DNA of 8,378 bases, taken from contig JAFLUQ010000108.1 of assembly GCA_022508735.1 (NCBI GenBank), forward strand, positions 1-8,378. The letters are read 5' to 3'. This DNA is from Oscillospiraceae bacterium. Its GTDB lineage: Bacteria > Bacillota > Clostridia > UMGS1883. Each line of letters starts with the position of its first letter. Positions within the stretch are counted from its first letter, which is position 1. Of the stretch, positions 1 to 5,323 are shown one piece after another. The translations under genes were made by a program, and so were the position numbers. The notes below the pieces were generated by a model that was not told the origin of the DNA, did not search any database, and saw only the letters and a list, made by a program, of their open reading frames with translations.

Positions 1-14
1 AGCATTACGGGAAA

Positions 15-117
15 TTATCCTCGCACGGCGTACGGTGTTCGGATAACCTATGCCTAAGCGTAAGCGAGCCGACGCGAAGGGGTTCTCTCAAAGGGGAAAA
101 GTTCGGTTTCCCCTTTG
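15..117. repeat. Diverged copy of a two-hairpin intergenic repeat
   Basis: Bases 53-119 align closely with the second half of the two repeats at the right end of the window: the same TAAGCGTAAGCG segment, the GCGAAGGGGTTC segment, and a hairpin with an 11-bp perfect stem (CAAAGGGGAAA at 89-99 with TTTCCCCTTTG at 107-117). The first hairpin differs in sequence: TTATCC at 15-20 can pair with GGATAA at 41-46, with a further CAC/GTG pairing inside. The architecture is therefore kept while the first stem has changed. It lies just upstream of the plus-strand gene, and its end contains TTGACA (115-120). Confidence 0.7.
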
Positions 118-177
118 ACATGTACTCACTCCTGACTATTGATCGGCATATGATAGGATAGAGGAGGTGAGATAATT

Positions 178-660
178 ATGAACAGATGCAGTGAACTTTT
201 TCAGCGGCTTCTGCTGCTGCTTGCCATTGTTGTCGGAATAGTCAGCTATATCATTTTATCAGGCGCAGACGATGCCAATATCAATCTGGCCATGCTCCTT
301 ATAAGCATTCTCGGTGCCGCCGGCACGGCGCGTATCTTAAACGCTTCTGCCCTTCAATGCAACTGCCCCGACAGACGCTCCTTCTGCGGCACAGGGCTGC
401 TTGCCGCCATCGGCGGAGCGGGCGCGTCTCTTGCGGCTTTCTTCACACTTGTTATAGATGAGGACGCCGGCACTGCCTACTTTATTGGCGCGGCTGTCAG
501 CTTTGCCCTTTTCACGCTGCTCTTAGGCGGAATGATAGTTCTTATCGCCGATTCAAATAACTGTTTGACCTGTAGGCGCAGATGCCCCTGCTCCTGCGAC
601 GATGACGACGACATCGACGACGACGACGACGACTGCCGCGGCAGGTATTACAGACGGTAA
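178..660 (+). CDS. Four-helix membrane protein with Cys/Asp-rich C-terminal tail, function unknown
   Basis: This 160-residue protein has four hydrophobic segments at about residues 11-27, 37-58, 72-93 and 100-124, so it should be an integral membrane protein. A short loop between helices 2 and 3 holds C61, C63 and C70. The tail after residue 125 is striking: C129, C132, C136, C138 and C140 are followed by eleven Asp residues interrupted by one Ile, then C153 and a basic RGRYYRR end. A cluster of this kind could bind metal ions or form disulfides, but that is inference. The ATG start has a strong AGGAGG site at 162-167, ten bases upstream. It is the only plus-strand gene here, is monocistronic, ends at its own terminator and converges with the phage-derived genes, so it is probably a host gene beside the island. 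I do not recognise a named family. Confidence 0.85.
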   Translation: MNRCSELFQRLLLLLAIVVGIVSYIILSGADDANINLAMLLISILGAAGTARILNASALQCNCPDRRSFCGTGLLAAIGGAGASLAAFFTLVIDEDAGTAYFIGAAVSFALFTLLLGGMIVLIADSNNCLTCRRRCPCSCDDDDDIDDDDDDCRGRYYRR

Positions 661-667
661 CAAAAAC

Positions 668-694
668 AGCGGCAGGTATCCCTGCCGCTTTTTT
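668..694 (+). terminator. Intrinsic terminator of the membrane-protein gene
   Basis: A 9-bp perfect GC-rich stem (AGCGGCAGG at 668-676 with CCTGCCGCT at 681-689), a four-base loop and a run of T follow eight bases after the stop codon of the plus-strand gene. Confidence 0.92.
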
Positions 695-698
695 GCAC

Positions 699-721
699 AA
701 AAAAGCACCCGACCGGGTGCT
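699..721 (-). terminator. Intrinsic terminator closing the minus-strand gene series
   Basis: Read on the minus strand, AGCACCC (721-715) pairs with GGGTGCT (710-704) across a GGTC loop and runs into a T tract (703-699). It lies 16 bases past the end of the zinc-ribbon gene. With the plus-strand terminator at 668-694 it makes a back-to-back terminator pair between convergent genes. Confidence 0.88.
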
Positions 722-737
722 AAGTTATTTACTTGAA

Positions 738-926
738 TCAAAAATCTGTAATGTCTATAGCCTCATCTATATTTAGCGCTGCTCCGCAATGATCACAAAT
801 AAAACAATGGCATATCGAAATATATTTTTCTTCGCAGGCAGCCCTCATATGACCTTTTCCACATAACAGGCATCCAACAGCTTCGCCGGCATGCAAGCGG
901 GAAATAATATCAGAATCTTTTTCCAC
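738..926 (-). CDS. Small zinc-ribbon protein, last gene of the toxin-like cassette
   Basis: This 62-residue protein has two CxxC knuckles, C19-L-L-C22 (followed by GKG) and C44-D-H-C47 (followed by G), 21 residues apart. This is the usual layout of a zinc ribbon. C31, C39 and C41 lie between them. The start is GTG, fixed by an AAGGGGG site at 940-934 with a seven-base spacer. Small zinc-ribbon proteins of this form are, as I recall, often found beside polymorphic-toxin and immunity genes in clostridial genomes; the link here rests on position and on that recollection. It follows the immunity-like gene by 65 bases, with a REP-like hairpin between them, and is closed by a strong terminator. Its biochemical role is unknown; nucleic-acid binding or a structural role are both possible. 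Confidence 0.7.
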   Translation of the reverse strand: MEKDSDIISRLHAGEAVGCLLCGKGHMRAACEEKYISICHCFICDHCGAALNIDEAIDITDF

Positions 927-949
927 GAAAAAACCCCCTTCTCTTCAAA

Positions 950-974
950 GAGACAGGTGCCTGTCGCTTGTCTC
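950..974. repeat. REP-like palindrome between two small genes
   Basis: GAGACA (950-955) pairs with TGTCTC (969-974). An alternative inner hairpin pairs GACAGG (952-957) with CCTGTC (960-965). The form resembles the REP-type palindromes dispersed in many Firmicutes genomes, and it is related in design, though not in exact sequence, to the pair at 1347-1541. It fills much of the gap between the immunity-like and zinc-ribbon genes. Confidence 0.5.
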
Positions 975-991
975 CTCTTCTTTGTATACTT

Positions 992-1294
992 CTACAGAGC
1001 TATAAACTCCACCGTTATCCCTGTCGGAGTCTGTGTCCATTCAACAGCAACAAGATCATCTGCCCATTCATCTCCGATATAGCCATTGGAAGAGAAAAGA
1101 GCATCAAATTCGCTCTTTCTGTCATTTTCAATGAGCCATCCGGTCAGATTTTCGCACTCAATGATATCATTCTCAAAAATATGACCCTCGCCGCAATCAA
1201 GAAAAAAGCACTTTCCTATACTTTCGGCCTTATCCTGTACAATTTTCCAAAATCTTAAAAACTTATCGTTCTCCTGCGTTCTTAACCCTACCAT
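992..1294 (-). CDS. Small acidic protein, putative immunity partner of the upstream toxin-like protein
   Basis: This 100-residue soluble protein has no membrane segment. It is strongly acidic (about 20 Asp/Glu against 8 Lys/Arg), with conserved-looking motifs such as FFLDCGEG, TGWLIEND and the final GITVEFIAL. Acidic proteins of this size directly after a polymorphic-toxin C-terminus are commonly immunity proteins, and the sequence resembles clostridial hypothetical proteins I have seen in that setting. I cannot name the family. The frame is open four codons further, to a GTG at 1306, but I prefer the ATG at 1294-1292: AAAGGTGG lies eight bases before it, and that site would overlap the GTG. 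It probably has its own promoter at 1445-1417, which would separate its expression from the damaged toxin gene. The immunity role is inference from position, size and charge. Confidence 0.75.
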   Translation of the reverse strand: MVGLRTQENDKFLRFWKIVQDKAESIGKCFFLDCGEGHIFENDIIECENLTGWLIENDRKSEFDALFSSNGYIGDEWADDLVAVEWTQTPTGITVEFIAL

Positions 1295-1346
1295 TTGATG
1301 TTCCACCTTTCATTATAGTCACAAATTCGCCATTTTGTTTAGTAAT

Positions 1347-1384
1347 AACACAAGGGGCAACACAAGGGGGACGGTTCTCTTGTG
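1347..1384 (+). repeat. REP-like repeat, left arm of an inverted pair
   Basis: Two tandem units of AACACAAGGGG (1347-1357 and 1359-1369) are followed by the core GGACGGTTCTC (1369-1379) and TTGTG. The CACAAG of the second unit can pair with CTTGTG at 1379-1384. The same plan appears in reverse orientation at 1503-1541. GGACGGTTCTC-containing palindromes are familiar as dispersed REP elements in Firmicutes, probably moved by REP-associated Y1 transposases; that attribution is from memory. Confidence 0.75.
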
Positions 1385-1416
1385 CTATACGTTCTTAGCT
1401 ATCGTCCCTTATCCTC

Positions 1417-1445
1417 AGTATACTGTATTGAGAATATTTTGTCAA
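1417..1445 (-). promoter_or_regulatory. Strong sigma-A type promoter for the immunity-like gene
   Basis: On the minus strand a perfect -35 hexamer TTGACA (1445-1440) and a -10 hexamer TATACT (1422-1417) are separated by exactly 17 bases. A transcript would begin near 1410, giving a leader of about 115 bases before the ATG at 1294. That leader contains the left REP hairpin. The promoter begins directly after the terminator at 1478-1447. Confidence 0.75.
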
Positions 1446-1446
1446 G

Positions 1447-1478
1447 AAAAAGCTCTGCACAGTCAACCATGCAGAGCT
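1447..1478 (-). terminator. Intrinsic terminator after the toxin-like gene
   Basis: On the minus strand AGCTCTGCA (1478-1470) pairs perfectly with TGCAGAGCT (1459-1451) over a ten-base loop and runs into TTTTC. It lies about 20 bases after the stop codon of the 1007-residue gene and is immediately followed by a promoter, so it should insulate the two genes from each other. Confidence 0.75.
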
Positions 1479-1496
1479 AACGTCATTCAGATCATC

Positions 1497-4400
1497 TCAC
1501 TGAACACAGGAGAACCGTCCCTCCGTGTTTCCTCCGTGTTTGTAATCAAGCACATGCTTGTGCGCTCCTGTAGGATGGGAGCTTGACATATTATGATCAG
1601 TAGTATCAAAATCTATCTTCGCACGTCCATCATCGCCATATATGCGCCGCTGTAACACCTTGCCATTATCGTCCGTCTTATCAACAGTAGAATTTGGAAT
1701 ACCTTTGATTGACAAACCATTTTTGAGCTCACTATTCTTTACTTTTATTATACCACTTTTCCCACCATTGTCAACCCCATTTCCCACAACCTGCCGCCGC
1801 GGGGCTACAACCTCTTCCACGTCCGTCAAGGGACTCGACAGCTTGGGTCGGTCGTCCCCTATCGCTTCATAAACTGTGCCGACCACAGCGTAAGTATCGC
1901 CGGCATTCTCCAACACACTATAAATCCCGCTGTCCGCCGTCCCTGCGTGACCTTCAAGGTTCCATGGTTTCTCGACCGCCATCCTTTCAAGCTGCTGCTG
2001 TGAGTTTCTGAGCTTGGCTATCTCGCTTGAGGCTATGCTGATGTCGGCAATATGGCTGTAGTTTTCGAGCCTGTCTGCCATATGCTTTATGGCGTTCCTC
2101 GTCCGTAAAACAAGGATGCTTTTTTGCAGCTCATTGAGATCTTTGGTGTTTTTTATTGACTCCGTCAGTTCGTTTGGATTCGTCAGAATACGCATGCTGT
2201 AGTCCGCCGCAAGCTCATCTTCTGCATTGGCTGCTGAGAGCTCTATCCCATGCCCGGCATATTGAGCTTTCTTTCTCCACCAAAGCTCTATCCGGCTCAG
2301 GCCCGATTCGGAAGAAAGCGTATTCATTGCCATTTTTTTGTACTCATCATATGACTCCGGCGCATATGCCTTCATATGCTGCATCAGCTCATGGGCAAAC
2401 ACTGTTTTCGTGGGATTTTCGTCATTCTCGGTGAGATAGACAGTTCCGTGCTCATACTTACCTTTTGCCGCGGTGCCTCTTGTCTGCTCTGTTGTTTTTA
2501 CCTTCGCTCCAATCACCCGGGCGACTTCATTCACCGCCGACCTATCGACTCCTGAGAGTGGTGCCTGACGACTTTCTGATGTTGTTACTCCTGCCGAATA
2601 TGAGCCGCCACTTGCATTTGCAGCTTTAGCGTCAGTTCCGGCATTTTTACTATTGACAATCGACTTAGGTTGTGGTATACTGCCATTAGAGAGAACGGTG
2701 TTCTGGGGCGCGTTTCGGACGTAGAGGGTAGGGGTCGATGTTTTTTCGGCATCTACCTCCTCTTGCCCGTTTCTCTCTTTTGTTTTTTCAGCCTTTTCTT
2801 TATATGCAGTAACTATCCACATTGTTCTTTTTGCGCTTTCCGGTACCGCTTCAACAATATAATAATTTCCGTTTATCCTTTTGGACATTATAATAGTCTT
2901 AGACGGACTGCCGTCGGCATTTTTAAATTCATAACTGTCTTCTTTGCCCAATTCGACATTGTCAGGATTCTCAAGTACATACCCCATTCTGGCTATATCC
3001 TCATTACTGGCCATTGAATGGTTCTCTGTTCCGTTCTTTCCGTGGTGATTGATAATATGGCGTACTCTGCCCGACTTTAAAAATTGCGTATATCCGCTCA
3101 CATCAATACCAGTAACGTCCTTGACCTTATCCGCAAGCTTACCTGACACCGCGCTGATCCTCACGCCGGAGCTGTTATCCTTTGGGTCATTTTCCACTCG
3201 ATCAATGAGATTCAATATCCGCTCATCGACTGAATTGTTGTATTCGTCGATGATTTTTTGTTTTTGAGCGGCATTTTGAGCAGGTGTTATCGCTGCCGGT
3301 ACCGATTTATTTGTCGCCGACGCAGCTTTTGGCGCTATTGTAATCTGCTGCGATGGTTGTGCTTTCGGTACGGCGGCAGGCATCTGAGGTGTTCTCATTG
3401 CCACCGCGGCAGATGAAGCGGCACCGGATGAGGCAGCTCCACCGCCTGAAGCCGCATTCCGGCTATTCGCCCATGCAGAAAATTCATATAATTTTCCGTC
3501 AACGGCCTGTGACACCTCTTCGAGCGCTTCTAAAATATTGTCTACATATTTCTTCTGCCCGACAAACTGAACGTCCCGTCTGGTGATAAAGCTCTTCACA
3601 TCTTCATTGTATTTTCTTATATTTCGTGCATAATCCTCCATCAAGCCTAATGCCTCTTCAGGCTCTCTTGTGTTCATTAATGCCTCGGCATAGCATTTGC
3701 TCATAGCCTCGTAATCATCACTTATCCTGTCCTTTGCATTTTCAAGATATTTTTTGGATTCATTTGATATTTTTGCAGCATTATACGAGTAGGAAATCGC
3801 TCCTATGATAAAAGCCACTTTCATGTCACGGGCAATTTCATTTTTTTGTGGCTTGTATCCCTCAGGATAAAGCAAATATGAGACACCCGTTTGCCCGGCG
3901 GCATAGCTCGCACTCGAAGCCCCGCCAAGGATAATATTTGGTATAAGCGCATCTCGCAGGCCTTTATTGAAAAGAATGTTTGCCCCTATTCGACCTACCG
4001 CCTCCGACGCTGCAATGCCAACCAGGCTCCCGGCAAAGCCTGCTGCAGACCCCTGCGCTATCGCCTTGGCATCCCCATCTTTTGCCGCTATTCTCGCGCC
4101 GCTGACAACGGCATTTGTCACGCCAAGTTCAAGCGCAGCTTGAACCCATTTGCGGTTTTTTGATATCCACTCAACGCCTTTAGCTGCCTTTGACACATTG
4201 CCGCCTATTTGCGTTGCCGCATTTGCCGCTCCTGCCACTTTTTCCACTTTTTGTAATCCGGTTACGGCCTTAGCGCCCTTCAATGCCGCTGTCCCTGCTC
4301 CTGCGACAGCCGTTTTTATTGTGCCGAAAGCGACCGTAGAGCCGCCAATGTCTCCGGCAAGGTTCGCATACGGATGATTTTCGTTATTTTTATCAATAAC

Positions 4401-4520
4401 ATCTTTTTTTGCAGAAACATAGTCACTTTCCGGAAGACCGGCAGCGAGACAACCCTTTTTTGCCTTATCCTCCGTCGGCTTCTTATACAGCCCGAAGGTT
4501 AAACCATCGGCGGCGCCCAT
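1497..4520 (-). CDS. Remnant of a phage polyvalent/toxin protein: PBECR-like nuclease, degenerate metallopeptidase, truncated C-terminal toxin-like domain
   Basis: This 1007-residue protein is multi-domain. Residues 1-250 are Gly/Ala-rich with hydrophobic stretches, as in phage-encoded large polyvalent proteins. Residues 250-345 are helical and charged, and 352-410 are an Ala/Ser/Pro/Gln linker. Residues about 450-575 resemble the phage Barnase-EndoU-ColicinE5/D-RelE (PBECR) nuclease fold, with RVRHIINHHG at 485-494 and a TMWIVTAYK strand at 566-574. Residues about 655-780 look like a zinc metallopeptidase with HELMQH at 710-715 and DELAADY at 768-774; the usual second His of HExxH is Gln714. 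Residues about 925-993 are a polymorphic-toxin-type C-terminus (RRIYGDDGRAKIDFD, then HPTGAHKHV). The final 14 residues are encoded by a REP repeat, so the native end is lost. At the other end, the ATG at 4520 lacks a convincing ribosome site. The frame upstream reads ETALV before the Met and reaches a TAA at 4562-4560, which suggests a 5' truncation too. Delivery with phage particles is the role proposed for such proteins; here expression and activity are doubtful. Confidence 0.75.
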   Translation of the reverse strand: MGAADGLTFGLYKKPTEDKAKKGCLAAGLPESDYVSAKKDVIDKNNENHPYANLAGDIGGSTVAFGTIKTAVAGAGTAALKGAKAVTGLQKVEKVAGAANAATQIGGNVSKAAKGVEWISKNRKWVQAALELGVTNAVVSGARIAAKDGDAKAIAQGSAAGFAGSLVGIAASEAVGRIGANILFNKGLRDALIPNIILGGASSASYAAGQTGVSYLLYPEGYKPQKNEIARDMKVAFIIGAISYSYNAAKISNESKKYLENAKDRISDDYEAMSKCYAEALMNTREPEEALGLMEDYARNIRKYNEDVKSFITRRDVQFVGQKKYVDNILEALEEVSQAVDGKLYEFSAWANSRNAASGGGAASSGAASSAAVAMRTPQMPAAVPKAQPSQQITIAPKAASATNKSVPAAITPAQNAAQKQKIIDEYNNSVDERILNLIDRVENDPKDNSSGVRISAVSGKLADKVKDVTGIDVSGYTQFLKSGRVRHIINHHGKNGTENHSMASNEDIARMGYVLENPDNVELGKEDSYEFKNADGSPSKTIIMSKRINGNYYIVEAVPESAKRTMWIVTAYKEKAEKTKERNGQEEVDAEKTSTPTLYVRNAPQNTVLSNGSIPQPKSIVNSKNAGTDAKAANASGGSYSAGVTTSESRQAPLSGVDRSAVNEVARVIGAKVKTTEQTRGTAAKGKYEHGTVYLTENDENPTKTVFAHELMQHMKAYAPESYDEYKKMAMNTLSSESGLSRIELWWRKKAQYAGHGIELSAANAEDELAADYSMRILTNPNELTESIKNTKDLNELQKSILVLRTRNAIKHMADRLENYSHIADISIASSEIAKLRNSQQQLERMAVEKPWNLEGHAGTADSGIYSVLENAGDTYAVVGTVYEAIGDDRPKLSSPLTDVEEVVAPRRQVVGNGVDNGGKSGIIKVKNSELKNGLSIKGIPNSTVDKTDDNGKVLQRRIYGDDGRAKIDFDTTDHNMSSSHPTGAHKHVLDYKHGGNTEGRFSCVQ
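1503..1541 (-). repeat. REP-like repeat, right arm, forming the 3' end of the toxin-like gene
   Basis: Read on the minus strand, two exact tandem copies of AAACACGGAGG (1541-1531 and 1530-1520) are followed by GACGGTTCTC and CTGTGTT. This is the plan of the left arm at 1347-1384 in inverted orientation. It encodes the last 14 residues (KHGGNTEGRFSCVQ) of the 1007-residue protein. Confidence 0.75.
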
Positions 4521-4574
4521 GACTAAGGCTGTTTCCGCACCGGTAACCTTTTTGCGGCTTTAACATAGCAGCTG

Positions 4575-4593
4575 CACAAATCTACGATTTGTG
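4575..4593. other. Perfect 8-bp dyad at the presumed deletion junction
   Basis: CACAAATC (4575-4582) and GATTTGTG (4586-4593) are perfect inverted repeats around a three-base centre. The dyad lies five bases beyond the end of the zinc-finger gene on the transcribed strand and has no T tract, so it is not a typical terminator. It could be an operator, an RNA hairpin or a recombination-site remnant; nothing here decides between them. Confidence 0.5.
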
Positions 4594-4598
4594 GGGTA

Positions 4599-4871
4599 CT
4601 ACTGAAGACTTTGCCCGCTATGCTTTTGCATGTATCTCCCATACGACAGCCCCTCGGCCATGGCCGCCGCGTTGAGCTCGCCAAGGGAGCGTGCCTGAAG
4701 GGGCGGCTCGGTGCAGTGCTCAAAGGGAGCGCTCTTACCCTGGCGCGTGTACGCGCGGCGACGCCGGTCACAGCGCACGCTGCACAGCTTCTTTCGGCTG
4801 CTGCTCTCGGGAATTCTTTTGCCGCATACTATGCAGAATTTCACTGTTTTTGTATCTTTTTTCTTTGTCAT
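4599..4871 (-). CDS. Small phage zinc-finger protein
   Basis: This 90-residue protein has a basic N-terminus (MTKKKDTKTVK) and a four-cysteine zinc site: C13-x2-C16, then C30-x3-C34, followed at once by an RRRR patch that suits nucleic-acid binding. The C-terminal half carries AAMAEGLSYGRYM, an ending I recognise from small phage proteins that lie between replication genes and the terminase. No catalytic HNH residues are visible, so it is not an obvious endonuclease. The start is firm: AAAGGAGAG lies just upstream, and its ATG overlaps the TGA of the preceding gene as ATGA (4871-4868), which indicates translational coupling. It is the last gene of the intact recombination/replication module; the 1007-residue remnant begins 78 bases further on. 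Confidence 0.75.
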   Translation of the reverse strand: MTKKKDTKTVKFCIVCGKRIPESSSRKKLCSVRCDRRRRAYTRQGKSAPFEHCTEPPLQARSLGELNAAAMAEGLSYGRYMQKHSGQSLQ

Positions 4872-5320
4872 AATGATCTCTCCTTTTTGTCATCCATTCT
4901 GAGTCCGCGCAGCGAGGCGAACAGCCTCCGTGCCTCCCGAAGATGGAAATACACCGTCCGCTCGTCGCAGTACAGCGTAAATGCCGCCCTGCGTACCCGC
5001 GCGGTGAGTGCCCCGCGCTTCAGCGGAGCCTTCGGCGAAACGAAGTACACCTCTTCCACCGCCCTGATTATGTAGTCCTTGTGAGCGAATTTCAGTATTT
5101 CGAGCATCTTCTCAACCGCGTAAATATCTAACAGCATGGCGGTGTTATCCCGCACGGCTGTCTGTCCGGCGAGAATAGCGGCCTGCTCGTCACCGCCGCA
5201 GTTCTTCACCGCGTCTATGACGACCTTAGCTTTTGCCTGAAGAAACGTCGGCCTTCCCATGGCGGCGTAAAACCTGAAGGCCTCGATGGTGTAGCTCTGG
5301 CAGTTGTCTTTTTTCAGCAC
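4868..5320 (-). CDS. Putative phage transcriptional regulator with C-terminal HTH
   Basis: This 150-residue protein has an N-terminal helical part (FRFYAAMGRPTF, then QAKAKVVIDAVKN) and a C-terminal segment at about 100-138 that looks like a sigma-region-4 or ArpU/RinA-type helix-turn-helix. In that segment R102-x4-R107 is followed by LYCDERTVYFHLREAR, where DERTVYFHL would be the turn and recognition helix. A regulator between the DnaD-like protein and small zinc-finger genes is a position where phages often keep a late-gene activator, which fits the HTH reading. The family name is not certain. The start is GTG at 5320, supported by GAGGAG with a six-base spacer. It begins three bases after the stop of the DnaD-like gene and overlaps the next gene by ATGA, so it sits inside an operon. 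Confidence 0.75.
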   Translation of the reverse strand: MLKKDNCQSYTIEAFRFYAAMGRPTFLQAKAKVVIDAVKNCGGDEQAAILAGQTAVRDNTAMLLDIYAVEKMLEILKFAHKDYIIRAVEEVYFVSPKAPLKRGALTARVRRAAFTLYCDERTVYFHLREARRLFASLRGLRMDDKKERSL

Positions 5321-5323
5321 TCT

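Larger units (their letters stand above)
1347..1541. mobile_element. REP doublet (BIME-like) element carrying a terminator and a promoter
   Basis: Two REP-like repeats in opposite orientation bound a 195-base segment that holds an intrinsic terminator and a near-consensus promoter, both on the minus strand. The right arm is translated as the last 14 codons of the 1007-residue protein, so the element interrupts a pre-existing gene. It has no transposase gene and could only be mobilised in trans. Whether the pair moved as one unit, or two REPs arrived separately around native sequence, cannot be decided from one sequence. Confidence 0.5.

Noticed and set aside
115..142. A perfect TTGACA (115-120) upstream of the membrane-protein gene as a promoter
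   Set aside because: No good -10 hexamer lies 16-18 bases downstream (TATTGA at 137-142 is the best). TATGAT at 149-154 is 28 bases away, and the TTGACA is part of the repeat hairpin end.
992..1306. GTG at 1306 as the start of the immunity-like gene
   Set aside because: The AAAGGTGG ribosome site overlaps this GTG and is ideally spaced for the ATG at 1294.
1312..1317. A perfect TATAAT on the minus strand just before the immunity-like gene
   Set aside because: There is no -35 match at the right distance, and a transcript would start inside or after the ribosome binding site. The promoter at 1445-1417 is far better.
4523..4771. A minus-strand frame of 82 codons overlapping the small zinc-finger gene
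   Set aside because: It is an Arg/Pro/Ser-rich out-of-frame reading of a gene with a clear Cys4 motif and ribosome site.
4611..5075. A plus-strand frame of 154 codons
   Set aside because: It lies antisense to two well-supported, translationally coupled genes and has no ribosome site or recognisable motif.
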